Made by a program: the position numbers and the translations under genes
Source: Streptomyces sp. YS415
GTDB taxonomy: Bacteria; Actinomycetota; Actinomycetes; Streptomycetales; Streptomycetaceae
NCBI RefSeq assembly: GCF_023544665.1
Contig: NZ_JAMJFL010000028.1
Span: 40,893 to 104,892 of the forward strand
Direction: 5' to 3'
DNA: 64,000 nt
The notes under the pieces: model-generated
Database searches by the model: none
Seen by the model: the letters and a program-made list of their open reading frames with translations, nothing else
Told to the model about the DNA's origin: nothing
Part shown: positions 57,177 through 64,000 of the stretch, piece by piece
Numbering within the stretch: the first letter of the stretch is position 1
Layout of the letters: each line of letters starts with the position of its first letter

Positions 57177-57192
57177 GTTAACCCGCGTTAAC
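57177..57192. promoter_or_regulatory. GTTAA-N6-TTAAC palindrome before the enoyl-CoA hydratase gene
   Basis: GTTAA-CCCGCG-TTAAC, 11 bases before the ATG at 57204 and just upstream of the ribosome binding site. From memory, this matches the 16-bp motif reported for the TetR regulator AccR of acyl-CoA metabolism in S. avermitilis. Confidence 0.6.
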
Positions 57193-57203
57193 CGGAGGGT
57201 GTC

Positions 57204-58007
57204 ATGAGCGAGGAGCGGTACGGGGAGTTCGTGCTGGTACGGCGGCACGGGGACGGCGGGCATGTCGCGGAGCTCGCCCTGGACCGGCCGAAGGCCATGA
57301 ACGCCGTGTCCACGCAGATGGCGCGGTCCGTCGGCGCGGCGTGCGCCGCGCTGGGGGCGGACCCGGGCGTACGGGTGGTGGTGCTGACCTCGACGCACGA
57401 GCGGGCGTTCTGCGTCGGCGCGGATCTGAAGGAGCGGAACTCCTTCAGCGACGCGGATCTGGTGCGGCAGCGGCCGGTGGCCCGTGGTGCGTACACGGGG
57501 GTGCTGGAGCTGCCGGTGCCGACGATCGCCGCGGTGCACGGGTTCGCGCTCGGGGGCGGCTTCGAGCTGGCGCTCTCCTGCGATGTGATCGTGGCCGACC
57601 GGACCGCGGTGGTCGGGCTGCCGGAGGTGTCGGTCGGGGTGATCCCGGGCGGTGGCGGTACGCAGTTGCTGCCCCGACGGGTCGGGGCGGCCCGGGCGGC
57701 CGAGCTGATCTTCACGGCGCGGCGGGTCGAGGCCGCGGAGGCGCGGGAGTTGGGGCTGGTGGACCAGCTGGTGGAGGAGGGTCGGGACCGGGAGGAGGCG
57801 CTGGCCCTGGCCGGCCGGATCGCGGGGAACTCCCCGGTGGGGCTGCGGGCCGCCAAGCGGGCGCTGCGGCTCGGGCAGGGGCTGGACCTGCGGGCCGGTC
57901 TCGAGGTCGAGGACGCGGCCTGGCGGGCGGTGGCGTTCTCCGGGGACCGGGCGGAGGGGGTGGCCGCCTTCAACGAGAAGCGGAAGCCCGCCTGGCCGGG
58001 GGAGTGA
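57204..58007 (+). CDS. enoyl-CoA hydratase
   Basis: 267 aa crotonase. It hydrates trans-2-enoyl-CoA in beta-oxidation or branched-chain amino acid breakdown. Motifs: ALDRPKAMNAVSTQM near residue 26, AFCVGADLKERNSF near 68 (oxyanion hole), IAAVHGFALGGGFELALSCDVIVA near 108 with the first catalytic Glu and LPEVSVGVIPGGGGTQLLPR near 138 with the second. Both Glu are present, so hydratase activity is likely. GGAGG lies 5-6 bases before the ATG. The palindrome at 57177 suggests control by a short-chain acyl-CoA-responsive repressor together with the propionyl-CoA carboxylase pathway. Confidence 0.9.
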   Translation: MSEERYGEFVLVRRHGDGGHVAELALDRPKAMNAVSTQMARSVGAACAALGADPGVRVVVLTSTHERAFCVGADLKERNSFSDADLVRQRPVARGAYTGVLELPVPTIAAVHGFALGGGFELALSCDVIVADRTAVVGLPEVSVGVIPGGGGTQLLPRRVGAARAAELIFTARRVEAAEARELGLVDQLVEEGRDREEALALAGRIAGNSPVGLRAAKRALRLGQGLDLRAGLEVEDAAWRAVAFSGDRAEGVAAFNEKRKPAWPGE

Positions 58008-58115
58008 CGGCGGGCCGGGTCCGGGGCCGCCCACGGGCCCGGCGGGCTCCGGGCGGCGACACCTGTTCGCCGTATCAATGTCCCTAATTGTCGCGAACCT
58101 CCCTAGCCTGTAGTG

Positions 58116-59264
58116 ATGGGTGAGGACAACCGGCTCGCGGCCGTCGTGGGGTTGGCGCAGGGGATGGCGGCGGCGCACAGTTCACGGGAGGCGTGGCGGG
58201 CCGCCGCCGGCGGGGCCTGCCGTGCGCTCGGCGGGAGTTTCGCCGCGCTGTCCGTGTGGGAGCGGGAGCTGGGGCGGTTGCGGGTGCTGGTGAACGTGGG
58301 GGACCGGGCGCCCGACGAGGAGGAGTTCCCTGAGGGGGAGGCCTACCCCGTCCATCAGTTCCCCGAGATCACCGAGTTCCTGCACGAGCGCTGGGCCGGG
58401 GGCGGTGAGCCCAACGCCTGGGTGGAGACCGCGCAGGGGCCGGCCGCTGGGCGGCGCCCGGGATATGTGCACCAGCGGGTGGCCGCCCTGCGGCGCCGGG
58501 GGCGGGGCTGCTGCGTCGTCGCGCCGATCGTGCTGCACGGCAGGGCGTGGGGCGAGCTCTATGTCGCCCGTCCCACCGGCGCCCCCCTCTTCGGGCGGGA
58601 GGACGCCGACTTCGCCACCGTCCTCGCCGCGGTCGTGGCCGCCGGGATCGCCCAGGCGGAGCGGCTGGAGGAGGCCCGGCGGCTGGCCTTCACCGACGCG
58701 CTCACCGGACTCGCCAACCGCCGGGCCGTGGACGGACGCCTGGACGAGGCCATCGACCGGCACCGCGCGGAGGGTGTCGTGGTCAGCCTCGTCGTCTGCG
58801 ACGTGAACGGGCTCAAGCGCGTCAACGACACCCAGGGGCACGCCGTGGGCGACCGGCTGCTGGAACGGTTCGGCTCGGTGCTCTCCCTGTGCGGCGCCAT
58901 GCTCCCCGGCGCCCTGGCCGCCCGCCTCGGCGGTGACGAGTTCTGTCTGCTCGCGGTCGGCCCGCCCGCCGACGAGGTCGTCCGCACCGCCGACGAACTG
59001 TGCCGTCGCGCCGCCGAGTTGGAGCTGGGTGACGGAGTGGCCTGCGGGGTCGCCTCCACCGCCGACCCCATCGGCCCCGTCGGCTCGGCCCGCCGCCTCT
59101 TCCGGCTGGCGGACGCCGCCCAGTACCAGGCCAAGGCCCTGCGCGCCACGAAACCGGTGGTCGCGGGCCGGGAGGGCCCCGACGACCCCGTCGTACAACT
59201 CGCCGACTCGCCCTCCACCGAGCCTCCGCCCGGGGAGCGCCGTCGCTTCCGCGGCCGCCGCTGA
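58116..59264 (+). CDS. cdgE: GAF-GGDEF diguanylate cyclase
   Basis: 382 aa, soluble. Residues 18-175 are GAF-like (VVAPIVLHGRAWGELYVARP near 140); residues 190-345 are GGDEF: DALTGLANRRAVDGRL near 198, VVCDVNGLKRVNDTQGHAVGDRLL near 228 and the active site RLGGDEF near 273. The signature loop is intact, so c-di-GMP synthesis is expected; no RxxD inhibitory site is seen five residues before GGDEF. c-di-GMP controls Streptomyces development through BldD. The symbol is from memory of the S. coelicolor orthologue and is less sure than the domain call. TAGCCT lies 6 bases before the ATG at 58116, so the message may be leaderless. Confidence 0.85.
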   Translation: MGEDNRLAAVVGLAQGMAAAHSSREAWRAAAGGACRALGGSFAALSVWERELGRLRVLVNVGDRAPDEEEFPEGEAYPVHQFPEITEFLHERWAGGGEPNAWVETAQGPAAGRRPGYVHQRVAALRRRGRGCCVVAPIVLHGRAWGELYVARPTGAPLFGREDADFATVLAAVVAAGIAQAERLEEARRLAFTDALTGLANRRAVDGRLDEAIDRHRAEGVVVSLVVCDVNGLKRVNDTQGHAVGDRLLERFGSVLSLCGAMLPGALAARLGGDEFCLLAVGPPADEVVRTADELCRRAAELELGDGVACGVASTADPIGPVGSARRLFRLADAAQYQAKALRATKPVVAGREGPDDPVVQLADSPSTEPPPGERRRFRGRR

Positions 59265-59302
59265 CGTGACCGATCGGTAAGGGGCGAACCCGGCCCCCAC
59301 TG

Positions 59303-59331
59303 GTGACATCCGGGAATTCACTGCGTACGCT
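59303..59331 (+). promoter_or_regulatory. hutH promoter, leaderless
   Basis: -35 GTGACA (59303-59308), 17-bp spacer, -10 TACGCT (59326-59331), then 7 bases to the hutH ATG. The predicted transcription start falls at the ATG. Confidence 0.7.
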
Positions 59332-59338
59332 CCTGAAT

Positions 59339-60883
59339 ATGGATATGCACACTGTGGTGGTGGGGACGTCCGGCGTGACCGCGTCCGACGTGCTCGCGGT
59401 GGCGCGCGACGGCGCCCGTGTCGAGCTGAGCCAGGAGGCCGTGGCCGCTCTCGCCGCGGCCCGGGAGATCGTGGACGCCCTCGCGGCCAAGCCCGAGCCC
59501 GTCTACGGCGTCTCCACCGGCTTCGGCGCCCTGGCGACCCGGCACATCAGCCAGGAGCTGCGCGGCCGGCTCCAGCGCAACATCGTCCGCTCGCACGCCG
59601 CCGGCATGGGCCCGCGCGTGGAGCGCGAGGTCGTGCGCGCCCTGATGTTCCTGCGGCTGAAGACCGTCTGCTCGGGGCACACCGGAGTGCGGCCCGAGGT
59701 CGCGCAGTCCATGGCCGACCTGCTCAACGCCGGCATCACCCCGGTCGTCCACGAGTACGGCTCCCTCGGCTGCTCCGGCGACCTCGCCCCGCTCTCCCAC
59801 TGCGCCCTCGCGCTCATGGGCGAGGGCGACGCCGAGGGCCCCGACGGCACCGTGCGCCCCGCCGGTGAGCTGCTCGCCGAGCACGGCATCGCCCCGGTCG
59901 AGCTGCGCGAGAAGGAGGGACTCGCCCTGCTCAACGGCACCGACGGCATGCTCGGCATGCTGGTCATGGCGCTGGCCGACCTGGAGCGGCTGTACAAGTC
60001 CGCCGACATCACCGCGGCCCTCTCGCTCGAAGCGCTGCTCGGCACCGACAAGGTGCTCGCGCCCGAACTGCACGCCATCCGCCCCCACCCGGGGCAGGGC
60101 GCCTCCGCCGCCAACATGCTCGCCGTGCTGGCGGGCTCCGAGCTCACCGGGCACCACCAGGACGACGCCCCCCGCGTGCAGGACGCCTACTCCGTGCGGT
60201 GCGCTCCGCAGGTCGCCGGTGCCGGGCGGGACACCATGGCCCATGCCCGGCTGGTCGCCGAGCGGGAGCTGGCCTCCGCCGTCGACAACCCCGTCGTGCT
60301 GCCCGACGGGCGTGTGGAGTCCAACGGCAACTTCCACGGGGCGCCTGTCGCCTACGTGCTCGACTTCCTCGCCATCGCCGCCGCCGACCTCGCCTCCATC
60401 GCCGAGCGGCGCACCGACCGGCTCCTGGACAAGAACCGCAGCCACGGCCTGCCGCCGTTCCTCGCGGACGACGCGGGCGTCGACTCGGGGCTGATGATCG
60501 CGCAGTACACGCAGGCGGCCCTGGTGAGCGAGATCAAGCGGCTGGCCGTACCGGCGTCCGCCGACTCGATCCCCTCCTCCGCCATGCAGGAGGACCACGT
60601 CTCCATGGGGTGGTCGGCCGCGCGGAAGCTGCGTACCGCCGTCGACAACCTCACCCGGGTCGTCGCGATCGAGCTGTACGCGGCCACCCGGGGCGTCGAA
60701 CTGCGGGAGGGGCTCACCCCCGCGCCCGCCACCCGGGCCGTCATCGAGGCCGTACGGAAGGCCGGGGTCCAGGGGCCCGGGCCGGACCGTTTCCTGGCGC
60801 CGGATCTCGCGGCGGCGGACGCCTTCGTACGCGACGGGCGGCTGGTCGCGGCCGTGGAGAGCGTCACCGGGCCGCTGCGCTAG
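59339..60883 (+). CDS. hutH: histidine ammonia-lyase
   Basis: 514 aa. Removes ammonia from histidine to give urocanate, the first step of histidine use. The MIO prosthetic group forms from the tripeptide in YGSLGCSGDLAPLSH near residue 143; here the tripeptide is Cys-Ser-Gly in place of the usual Ala-Ser-Gly. Other family segments: YGVSTGFGALA near 56, LLNGTDGMLGML near 195, QDAYSVRCAPQV near 280, NPVVLPDGRVESNGNFHG near 315 and QEDHVSMGW near 415. The ATG at 59339 sits at the predicted transcription start of a good promoter and has no ribosome binding site. A 13-bp-stem terminator follows. Confidence 0.94.
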   Translation: MDMHTVVVGTSGVTASDVLAVARDGARVELSQEAVAALAAAREIVDALAAKPEPVYGVSTGFGALATRHISQELRGRLQRNIVRSHAAGMGPRVEREVVRALMFLRLKTVCSGHTGVRPEVAQSMADLLNAGITPVVHEYGSLGCSGDLAPLSHCALALMGEGDAEGPDGTVRPAGELLAEHGIAPVELREKEGLALLNGTDGMLGMLVMALADLERLYKSADITAALSLEALLGTDKVLAPELHAIRPHPGQGASAANMLAVLAGSELTGHHQDDAPRVQDAYSVRCAPQVAGAGRDTMAHARLVAERELASAVDNPVVLPDGRVESNGNFHGAPVAYVLDFLAIAAADLASIAERRTDRLLDKNRSHGLPPFLADDAGVDSGLMIAQYTQAALVSEIKRLAVPASADSIPSSAMQEDHVSMGWSAARKLRTAVDNLTRVVAIELYAATRGVELREGLTPAPATRAVIEAVRKAGVQGPGPDRFLAPDLAAADAFVRDGRLVAAVESVTGPLR

Positions 60884-60894
60884 CGGACAGCGCG

Positions 60895-60927
60895 GAGCCC
60901 CGCCGTCCCGAAGTGACGGCGGGGCTC
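60895..60927. terminator. bidirectional terminator after hutH
   Basis: Perfect 13-bp stem GAGCCCCGCCGTC/GACGGCGGGGCTC with a 7-base loop, between convergent hutH and the lipoprotein gene. Confidence 0.85.
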
Positions 60928-60934
60928 GCGGGAA

Positions 60935-61705
60935 TTACTTGAGCTTGCCCAGCTGGGCCGTGACGATCTCCGCCGGGATCTCCGCCGCCTTGCCCGTGCC
61001 GAGCGACGCGAAGTTCACCGTGTAGAACGTGGCGACGGTGTTGCCCTTGCGGACCACCTCGGTGGTGAAGGTGGCCGTGCCCTCGCCGTCCATGTCGACG
61101 TCCTGGCTGAACGCCACCGACTCGTCGCCCTGGCCGGCGGCCTCGGCCGAGCCGACCTTGGTGACCTTGGAGTCCTCGCCGGCCGCCTTCATGCCGTAGC
61201 CGCCGGAGCAGGCCGCGACGCCGTCGTTGACGGCCTTCATGGCCTTCTCGGCGCCGTCGGCGTCGTAGGACGACAGGCCCACGAACGTCATGTTGATGTC
61301 GAAGGCGTCCTCGACGCTCTCCGGCGCCGCCGTCGCCGAAGCCGCCTTGTCCTCGGCGACCGTGTTGGACGCGTGCGCGTCCGTCTCACCCGGGGCCAGG
61401 GCCGCCGTCGCCCACGCCAGCGGGTCGCACTCGGCCTTGTCCGTCTTCACCTCGGTCTTGGCCTTGGGAAGCGTGTCGTCCCCCGCCTGGACCTTGTATC
61501 CCTTGACGTCCCCCTGCGCGAGCAGCAGCTTCTCCAGCTCCGCGGCGCTCAGCGCCTTCGCGGCCTGGGTGGGGGAGGAGGACGCCTCCGTGCCCGTGCC
61601 CTTGTCGGAGTCCTTGTCCTCGCTGGAACAACCCGTGATGAGGGCGAGCGTCACCGCGCTCATGGCGACCGTGGCGCCTATGCGCGCCCTCGAAGATCTC
61701 TTCAT
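60935..61705 (-). CDS. lipoprotein, unknown function
   Basis: 256 aa. Signal peptide with lipobox LITGC placing the acylated Cys near residue 26, then a Ser/Asp/Lys/Thr linker and a soluble domain of about 200 residues with two Cys (AECDPLAW and VAACSGGYG) that may pair. The C-terminal FYTVNFASLGTGKAAEIPAEIV and the overall pattern resemble sensor-type extracytoplasmic domains of the PknH/LppX kind, but the match is weak. Function unknown. It stands alone between the hutH terminator and the LADTG protein gene on the same strand. Confidence 0.75.
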   Translation of the reverse strand: MKRSSRARIGATVAMSAVTLALITGCSSEDKDSDKGTGTEASSSPTQAAKALSAAELEKLLLAQGDVKGYKVQAGDDTLPKAKTEVKTDKAECDPLAWATAALAPGETDAHASNTVAEDKAASATAAPESVEDAFDINMTFVGLSSYDADGAEKAMKAVNDGVAACSGGYGMKAAGEDSKVTKVGSAEAAGQGDESVAFSQDVDMDGEGTATFTTEVVRKGNTVATFYTVNFASLGTGKAAEIPAEIVTAQLGKLK

Positions 61706-61748
61706 GACGCGGACTATGAACGTTTCGTTGAAGAAACGTCAAGTCAGT

Positions 61749-62051
61749 TCAGAAACCGTGACGTTCCCGTCGAACCGAGTAGACGACGAACCCGGCGCCC
61801 ACGGCGAGCGAGAAGGTCCCGCCCATGACGTAGGGCGTGCTGTCGAAGCTTCCGGTGTCGGCGAGTTCGACCGTGGAGTCCGCCGCGGTGGCGGCCCGGG
61901 CCTGCTGGGTGACCTGCGCCGACGGGGCCGACGAGGGCGTGTCTGTGACCGGCTCGTCCCCGGTCGCGTTCGCGGAGGGGACGAACCACAGGGCGCCCAG
62001 CAGGGTCCCCGCGGCGGTGGCGGTCAGCAACGGACGGCGAGCGGATGACAC
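61749..62051 (-). CDS. small surface protein with LADTG sortase signal
   Basis: 100 aa. An N-terminal signal peptide (LLTATAAGTLLGALWFVPSANA), a mature part of only about 35 residues, then LADTG near residue 63, a hydrophobic helix (YVMGGTFSLAVGAGFVVYSV) and a basic tail RRERHGF. This is a complete cell-wall sorting signal of the LAxTG kind used by class E sortases of Streptomyces. Such a short mature peptide linked to the wall is unusual. GTG at 62051 is chosen because AAGGGG lies about 11 bases upstream and the signal peptide begins there. Confidence 0.8.
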   Translation of the reverse strand: MSSARRPLLTATAAGTLLGALWFVPSANATGDEPVTDTPSSAPSAQVTQQARAATAADSTVELADTGSFDSTPYVMGGTFSLAVGAGFVVYSVRRERHGF

Positions 62052-62159
62052 GGAATATCGATCCCCTTGTGGCGCTGGCGAATTGGCCGTGTGGGGCGAT
62101 GCTAATGAAAGCCCCCGGTCGCGGGAAAGTCGTGGGAGCCTCAAGACATCCTCGGGCCG

Positions 62160-62172
62160 TACGCTCCGGGGC
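62160..62172 (+). promoter_or_regulatory. leaderless -10 of the acidic protein gene
   Basis: TACGCT (62160-62165) followed by 7 bases and ATG, the same spacing and box as hutH. No clear -35. Confidence 0.45.
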
Positions 62173-62517
62173 ATGAGCACTGAAGAGACATCACGGTTTG
62201 TACGGCTTCGGGTGGAACTCGTCCTGGAAGTGGACGACGCGGACGCCGTGACCAAGGCGGCCCTGCGGCGGATCGCCGACGACAGCGAGATGCCCGTCGG
62301 CGAGCGGACGCACGCCGAGAGCGCTGTGACGGAAGACACCGCGGAGGCACTGGCCTACCTCGTGGACCCGTTCGACCTGGTCAGTGAGGTCCCCGGGGTC
62401 GACCTCGCGCAGGCCTCCTGGTCCAGCGAGCACATCGACTACGACCCCGATTCGCCGGACTGGGACCTCGACGAGGATGATGTCGACGGGGACGACGACG
62501 AAGAGACGGTTGACTGA
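62173..62517 (+). CDS. small acidic protein, unknown function
   Basis: 114 aa, soluble. Residues 1-75 form a regular alpha/beta domain (RFVRLRVELVLEVDDADAVT, ALRRIADDSE, EALAYLVDPFDLVSEVPGVDL) and the last 30 residues are almost all Asp/Glu (DSPDWDLDEDDVDGDDDEE). No known domain recognised. No ribosome binding site; probably leaderless. The acidic tail could bind cations or a basic partner. A hairpin (62538-62565) follows. Confidence 0.7.
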   Translation: MSTEETSRFVRLRVELVLEVDDADAVTKAALRRIADDSEMPVGERTHAESAVTEDTAEALAYLVDPFDLVSEVPGVDLAQASWSSEHIDYDPDSPDWDLDEDDVDGDDDEETVD

Positions 62518-62537
62518 GGTCGCTTGGGGAAACCGTG

Positions 62538-62570
62538 ACCCCGGTCGGCAACCGCCGCCCGGGGTTTCGT
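62538..62570 (+). terminator. terminator after the acidic protein gene
   Basis: 7-bp stem ACCCCGG/CCGGGGT with a 14-base loop followed by TTCGTCGTC. Confidence 0.55.
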
Positions 62571-62736
62571 CGTCTCAAGGACCGCACTGACCGGCACCCG
62601 CACCACCCGCCACGGCGGACGTGGTGTGCCCCACACCTCCAAGGGATGTGGAACGGGACGAACCGGTCGTAGCGTTGAAAGTTCTTGACGGGGGCTCTCG
62701 GGGTATGGGGATTCGGCAACGATGGAGAAGCGTGTG

Positions 62737-63987
62737 ATGACGAACAGTAAGCGGCGCAGGGGCCTGAGGGCCGCGTCCGTACTGCTCGGCGGTGTGCTGG
62801 TGCTCTCGGCCTGCTCCGGCGGTGACGAGGCCTCCGGGAACGACGGCGGCGACGACACCTCGCAGGCCAAGGTCGACGAGGCGGCGGCACAGAAGACCTC
62901 CGAGGCCCAGATCAAGATCACGCCGAAGGACGGCACCGACAACGCCTCCATCAACAACTCCGCCACCGTCACCGTGAGCAAGGGCACGCTCACCGAGGTG
63001 ACGATGAAGACCGCGGACGGCGCCGCCGTCGAGGGCGCGATATCCGCGGACAAGAAGAGCTGGAAGCCCAGCGCCCAGCTGGAGCGGTCCACCACCTACA
63101 AGATCACGGTGACCGCCGAGGACGCCAAGGGCCTGAAGGCCCACGAGAACGCCTCGTTCAGCACGCTCTCCCCGACCAACAGCTTCCTCGGCTACTTCAC
63201 GCCGGAGGACGGCTCCACCGTCGGCGTGGGCATGCCGGTCTCGATCAACTTCGACAAGTCGATCACCAACAAGGCGGACGTCCAGAAGGGCGTCACCGTC
63301 TCCTCGACCAGCGGCCAGGAAGTCGCCTGCCACTGGTTCAACGACACCCGCATGGACTGCCGGCCCGACGAGTACTGGCAGGAAGGCTCCACCGTCACGC
63401 TGCAGCTCGCGCTCGACGGTGTCGAGGGCGCCGAGGGTGTCTACGGCGTCCAGCAGAAGACGGTCACCTTCAAGATCGGCCGCAACCAGGTCTCCTACGT
63501 CGACGCGAAGACCAAGCAGATGAAGGTCACGCAGGACGGCGAGGTCGTCAAGACCATCCCGATCTCCGCCGGCTCGCCCGAGAACAAGACGTACGAGGGC
63601 ACCATGGTGATGTCGGAGATGTTCAAGGAGACGCGCATGAACGGCGCGACCGTGGGCTTCACCGACGACGACGGCAAGGGCGAGTACGACATCAAGGACG
63701 TGCCGCACGCCATCCGCCTGACCAACTCCGGCACCTTCATCCACGGCAACTACTGGGGCGCCGACTCGGTCTTCGGCAACGTCAACACCAGCCACGGCTG
63801 CGTCGGCCTGAACGACACCAAGGGCGCCAACGACAAGGGCACCGAGGGCTACTGGTTCTACACCAACTCGATCGTCGGTGACGTCGTGGTCGTCCAGAAC
63901 ACCGGCGACAAGACGGTCTCCCCGGACAACGGCCTCAACGGCTGGAACATGAGCTGGGCGGACTGGAAGGCGGGCTCGGCGGTCTGA
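62737..63987 (+). CDS. L,D-transpeptidase lipoprotein
   Basis: 416 aa. Lipoprotein signal with lipobox VLSAC (Cys near residue 26) and a Ser/Gly/Asp linker, two Ig-like domains (residues 60-150 and 150-245, the second opening SFLGYFTPEDGSTVGVGMPVSI), then a YkuD catalytic domain: MKVTQDGEVVKTIPISAGSP near 265, a His in TFIHGNYWG near 335 and the active-site SHGCVGL near 355. It makes 3-3 cross-links in peptidoglycan or attaches proteins to it, outside the membrane, like mycobacterial LdtMt2. The ATG at 62737 is preferred because GGAGAAG lies about 9 bases upstream; ATG 62722 and GTG 62734 are in frame. Confidence 0.93.
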   Translation: MTNSKRRRGLRAASVLLGGVLVLSACSGGDEASGNDGGDDTSQAKVDEAAAQKTSEAQIKITPKDGTDNASINNSATVTVSKGTLTEVTMKTADGAAVEGAISADKKSWKPSAQLERSTTYKITVTAEDAKGLKAHENASFSTLSPTNSFLGYFTPEDGSTVGVGMPVSINFDKSITNKADVQKGVTVSSTSGQEVACHWFNDTRMDCRPDEYWQEGSTVTLQLALDGVEGAEGVYGVQQKTVTFKIGRNQVSYVDAKTKQMKVTQDGEVVKTIPISAGSPENKTYEGTMVMSEMFKETRMNGATVGFTDDDGKGEYDIKDVPHAIRLTNSGTFIHGNYWGADSVFGNVNTSHGCVGLNDTKGANDKGTEGYWFYTNSIVGDVVVVQNTGDKTVSPDNGLNGWNMSWADWKAGSAV

Positions 63988-64000
63988 TCCGCGGCCCCCG

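Overview
The window is about 72% GC, with strongly GC-biased third codon positions and short intergenic gaps, and it carries several Streptomyces hallmarks: afsQ1/afsQ2/sigQ, a class III adenylate cyclase beside birA and pccB, and many start codons sitting 6-7 bases after a TANNNT box with no ribosome binding site. It is a chromosomal segment of a Streptomyces species. As I remember it, gene order resembles the S. coelicolor segment from about SCO4880 to SCO4934. I see no tRNA, rRNA, insertion sequence, prophage or CRISPR array. I called 61 protein genes.

Bases 1-9439 are a cell-surface glycan cluster: a pyruvyl-transferase-like protein, an FkbM methyltransferase, a sialyltransferase-like enzyme, NeuB- and NeuA-like enzymes of nonulosonic acid synthesis, a DUF6716-type glycosyltransferase, a GT2 glycosyltransferase and a polysialyltransferase-family protein. 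The NeuB lacks the C-terminal SAF domain and the NeuA is fused to a KdsC-like phosphatase. This suits a Kdn-type acid for a wall polymer of the teichulosonic acid kind better than N-acetylneuraminate; that is inference.

Bases 9698-12736 hold a PH-domain membrane protein and an M20 amidohydrolase. Bases 12995-21297 are a nucleoside uptake and breakdown locus: two tandem BMP-type lipoproteins, an ABC ATPase, two permeases, cytidine deaminase and thymidine phosphorylase. Further nucleoside genes are scattered downstream: adenosine deaminase (27023), deoC with two aldehyde dehydrogenases (34880-38164), a phosphohexomutase (42325) and purine nucleoside phosphorylase (44079). Six of these transcription units share an operator-like sequence, CTACGCGCGTAG or CTACGCGCGTTA, at or near the promoter. 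This is the clearest candidate for a little-described regulatory system here. The DeoR-family gene at 47162 is one candidate regulator.

Between and after these lie an AEC transporter, a STAS protein overlapping an ECF sigma factor gene that has a DNA-damage-type (PafBC/RecA-NDp) promoter, an MFS exporter with a divergent LysR regulator, an alpha/beta hydrolase, small secreted proteins, PspC and VanZ-like proteins, and the AfsQ1-AfsQ2-lipoprotein operon with divergent sigQ.

Bases 48110-55128 are an acyl-CoA carboxylase region: TetR, accA2, maf, pccE, pccB and birA. After it come adenylate cyclase, a secreted Pro-rich protein, an enoyl-CoA hydratase with a GTTAA-N6-TTAAC site, a GAF-GGDEF protein, hutH, a lipoprotein, a small LADTG sortase-type protein, an acidic protein and an L,D-transpeptidase lipoprotein. 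Terminator hairpins separate most units and are listed individually.
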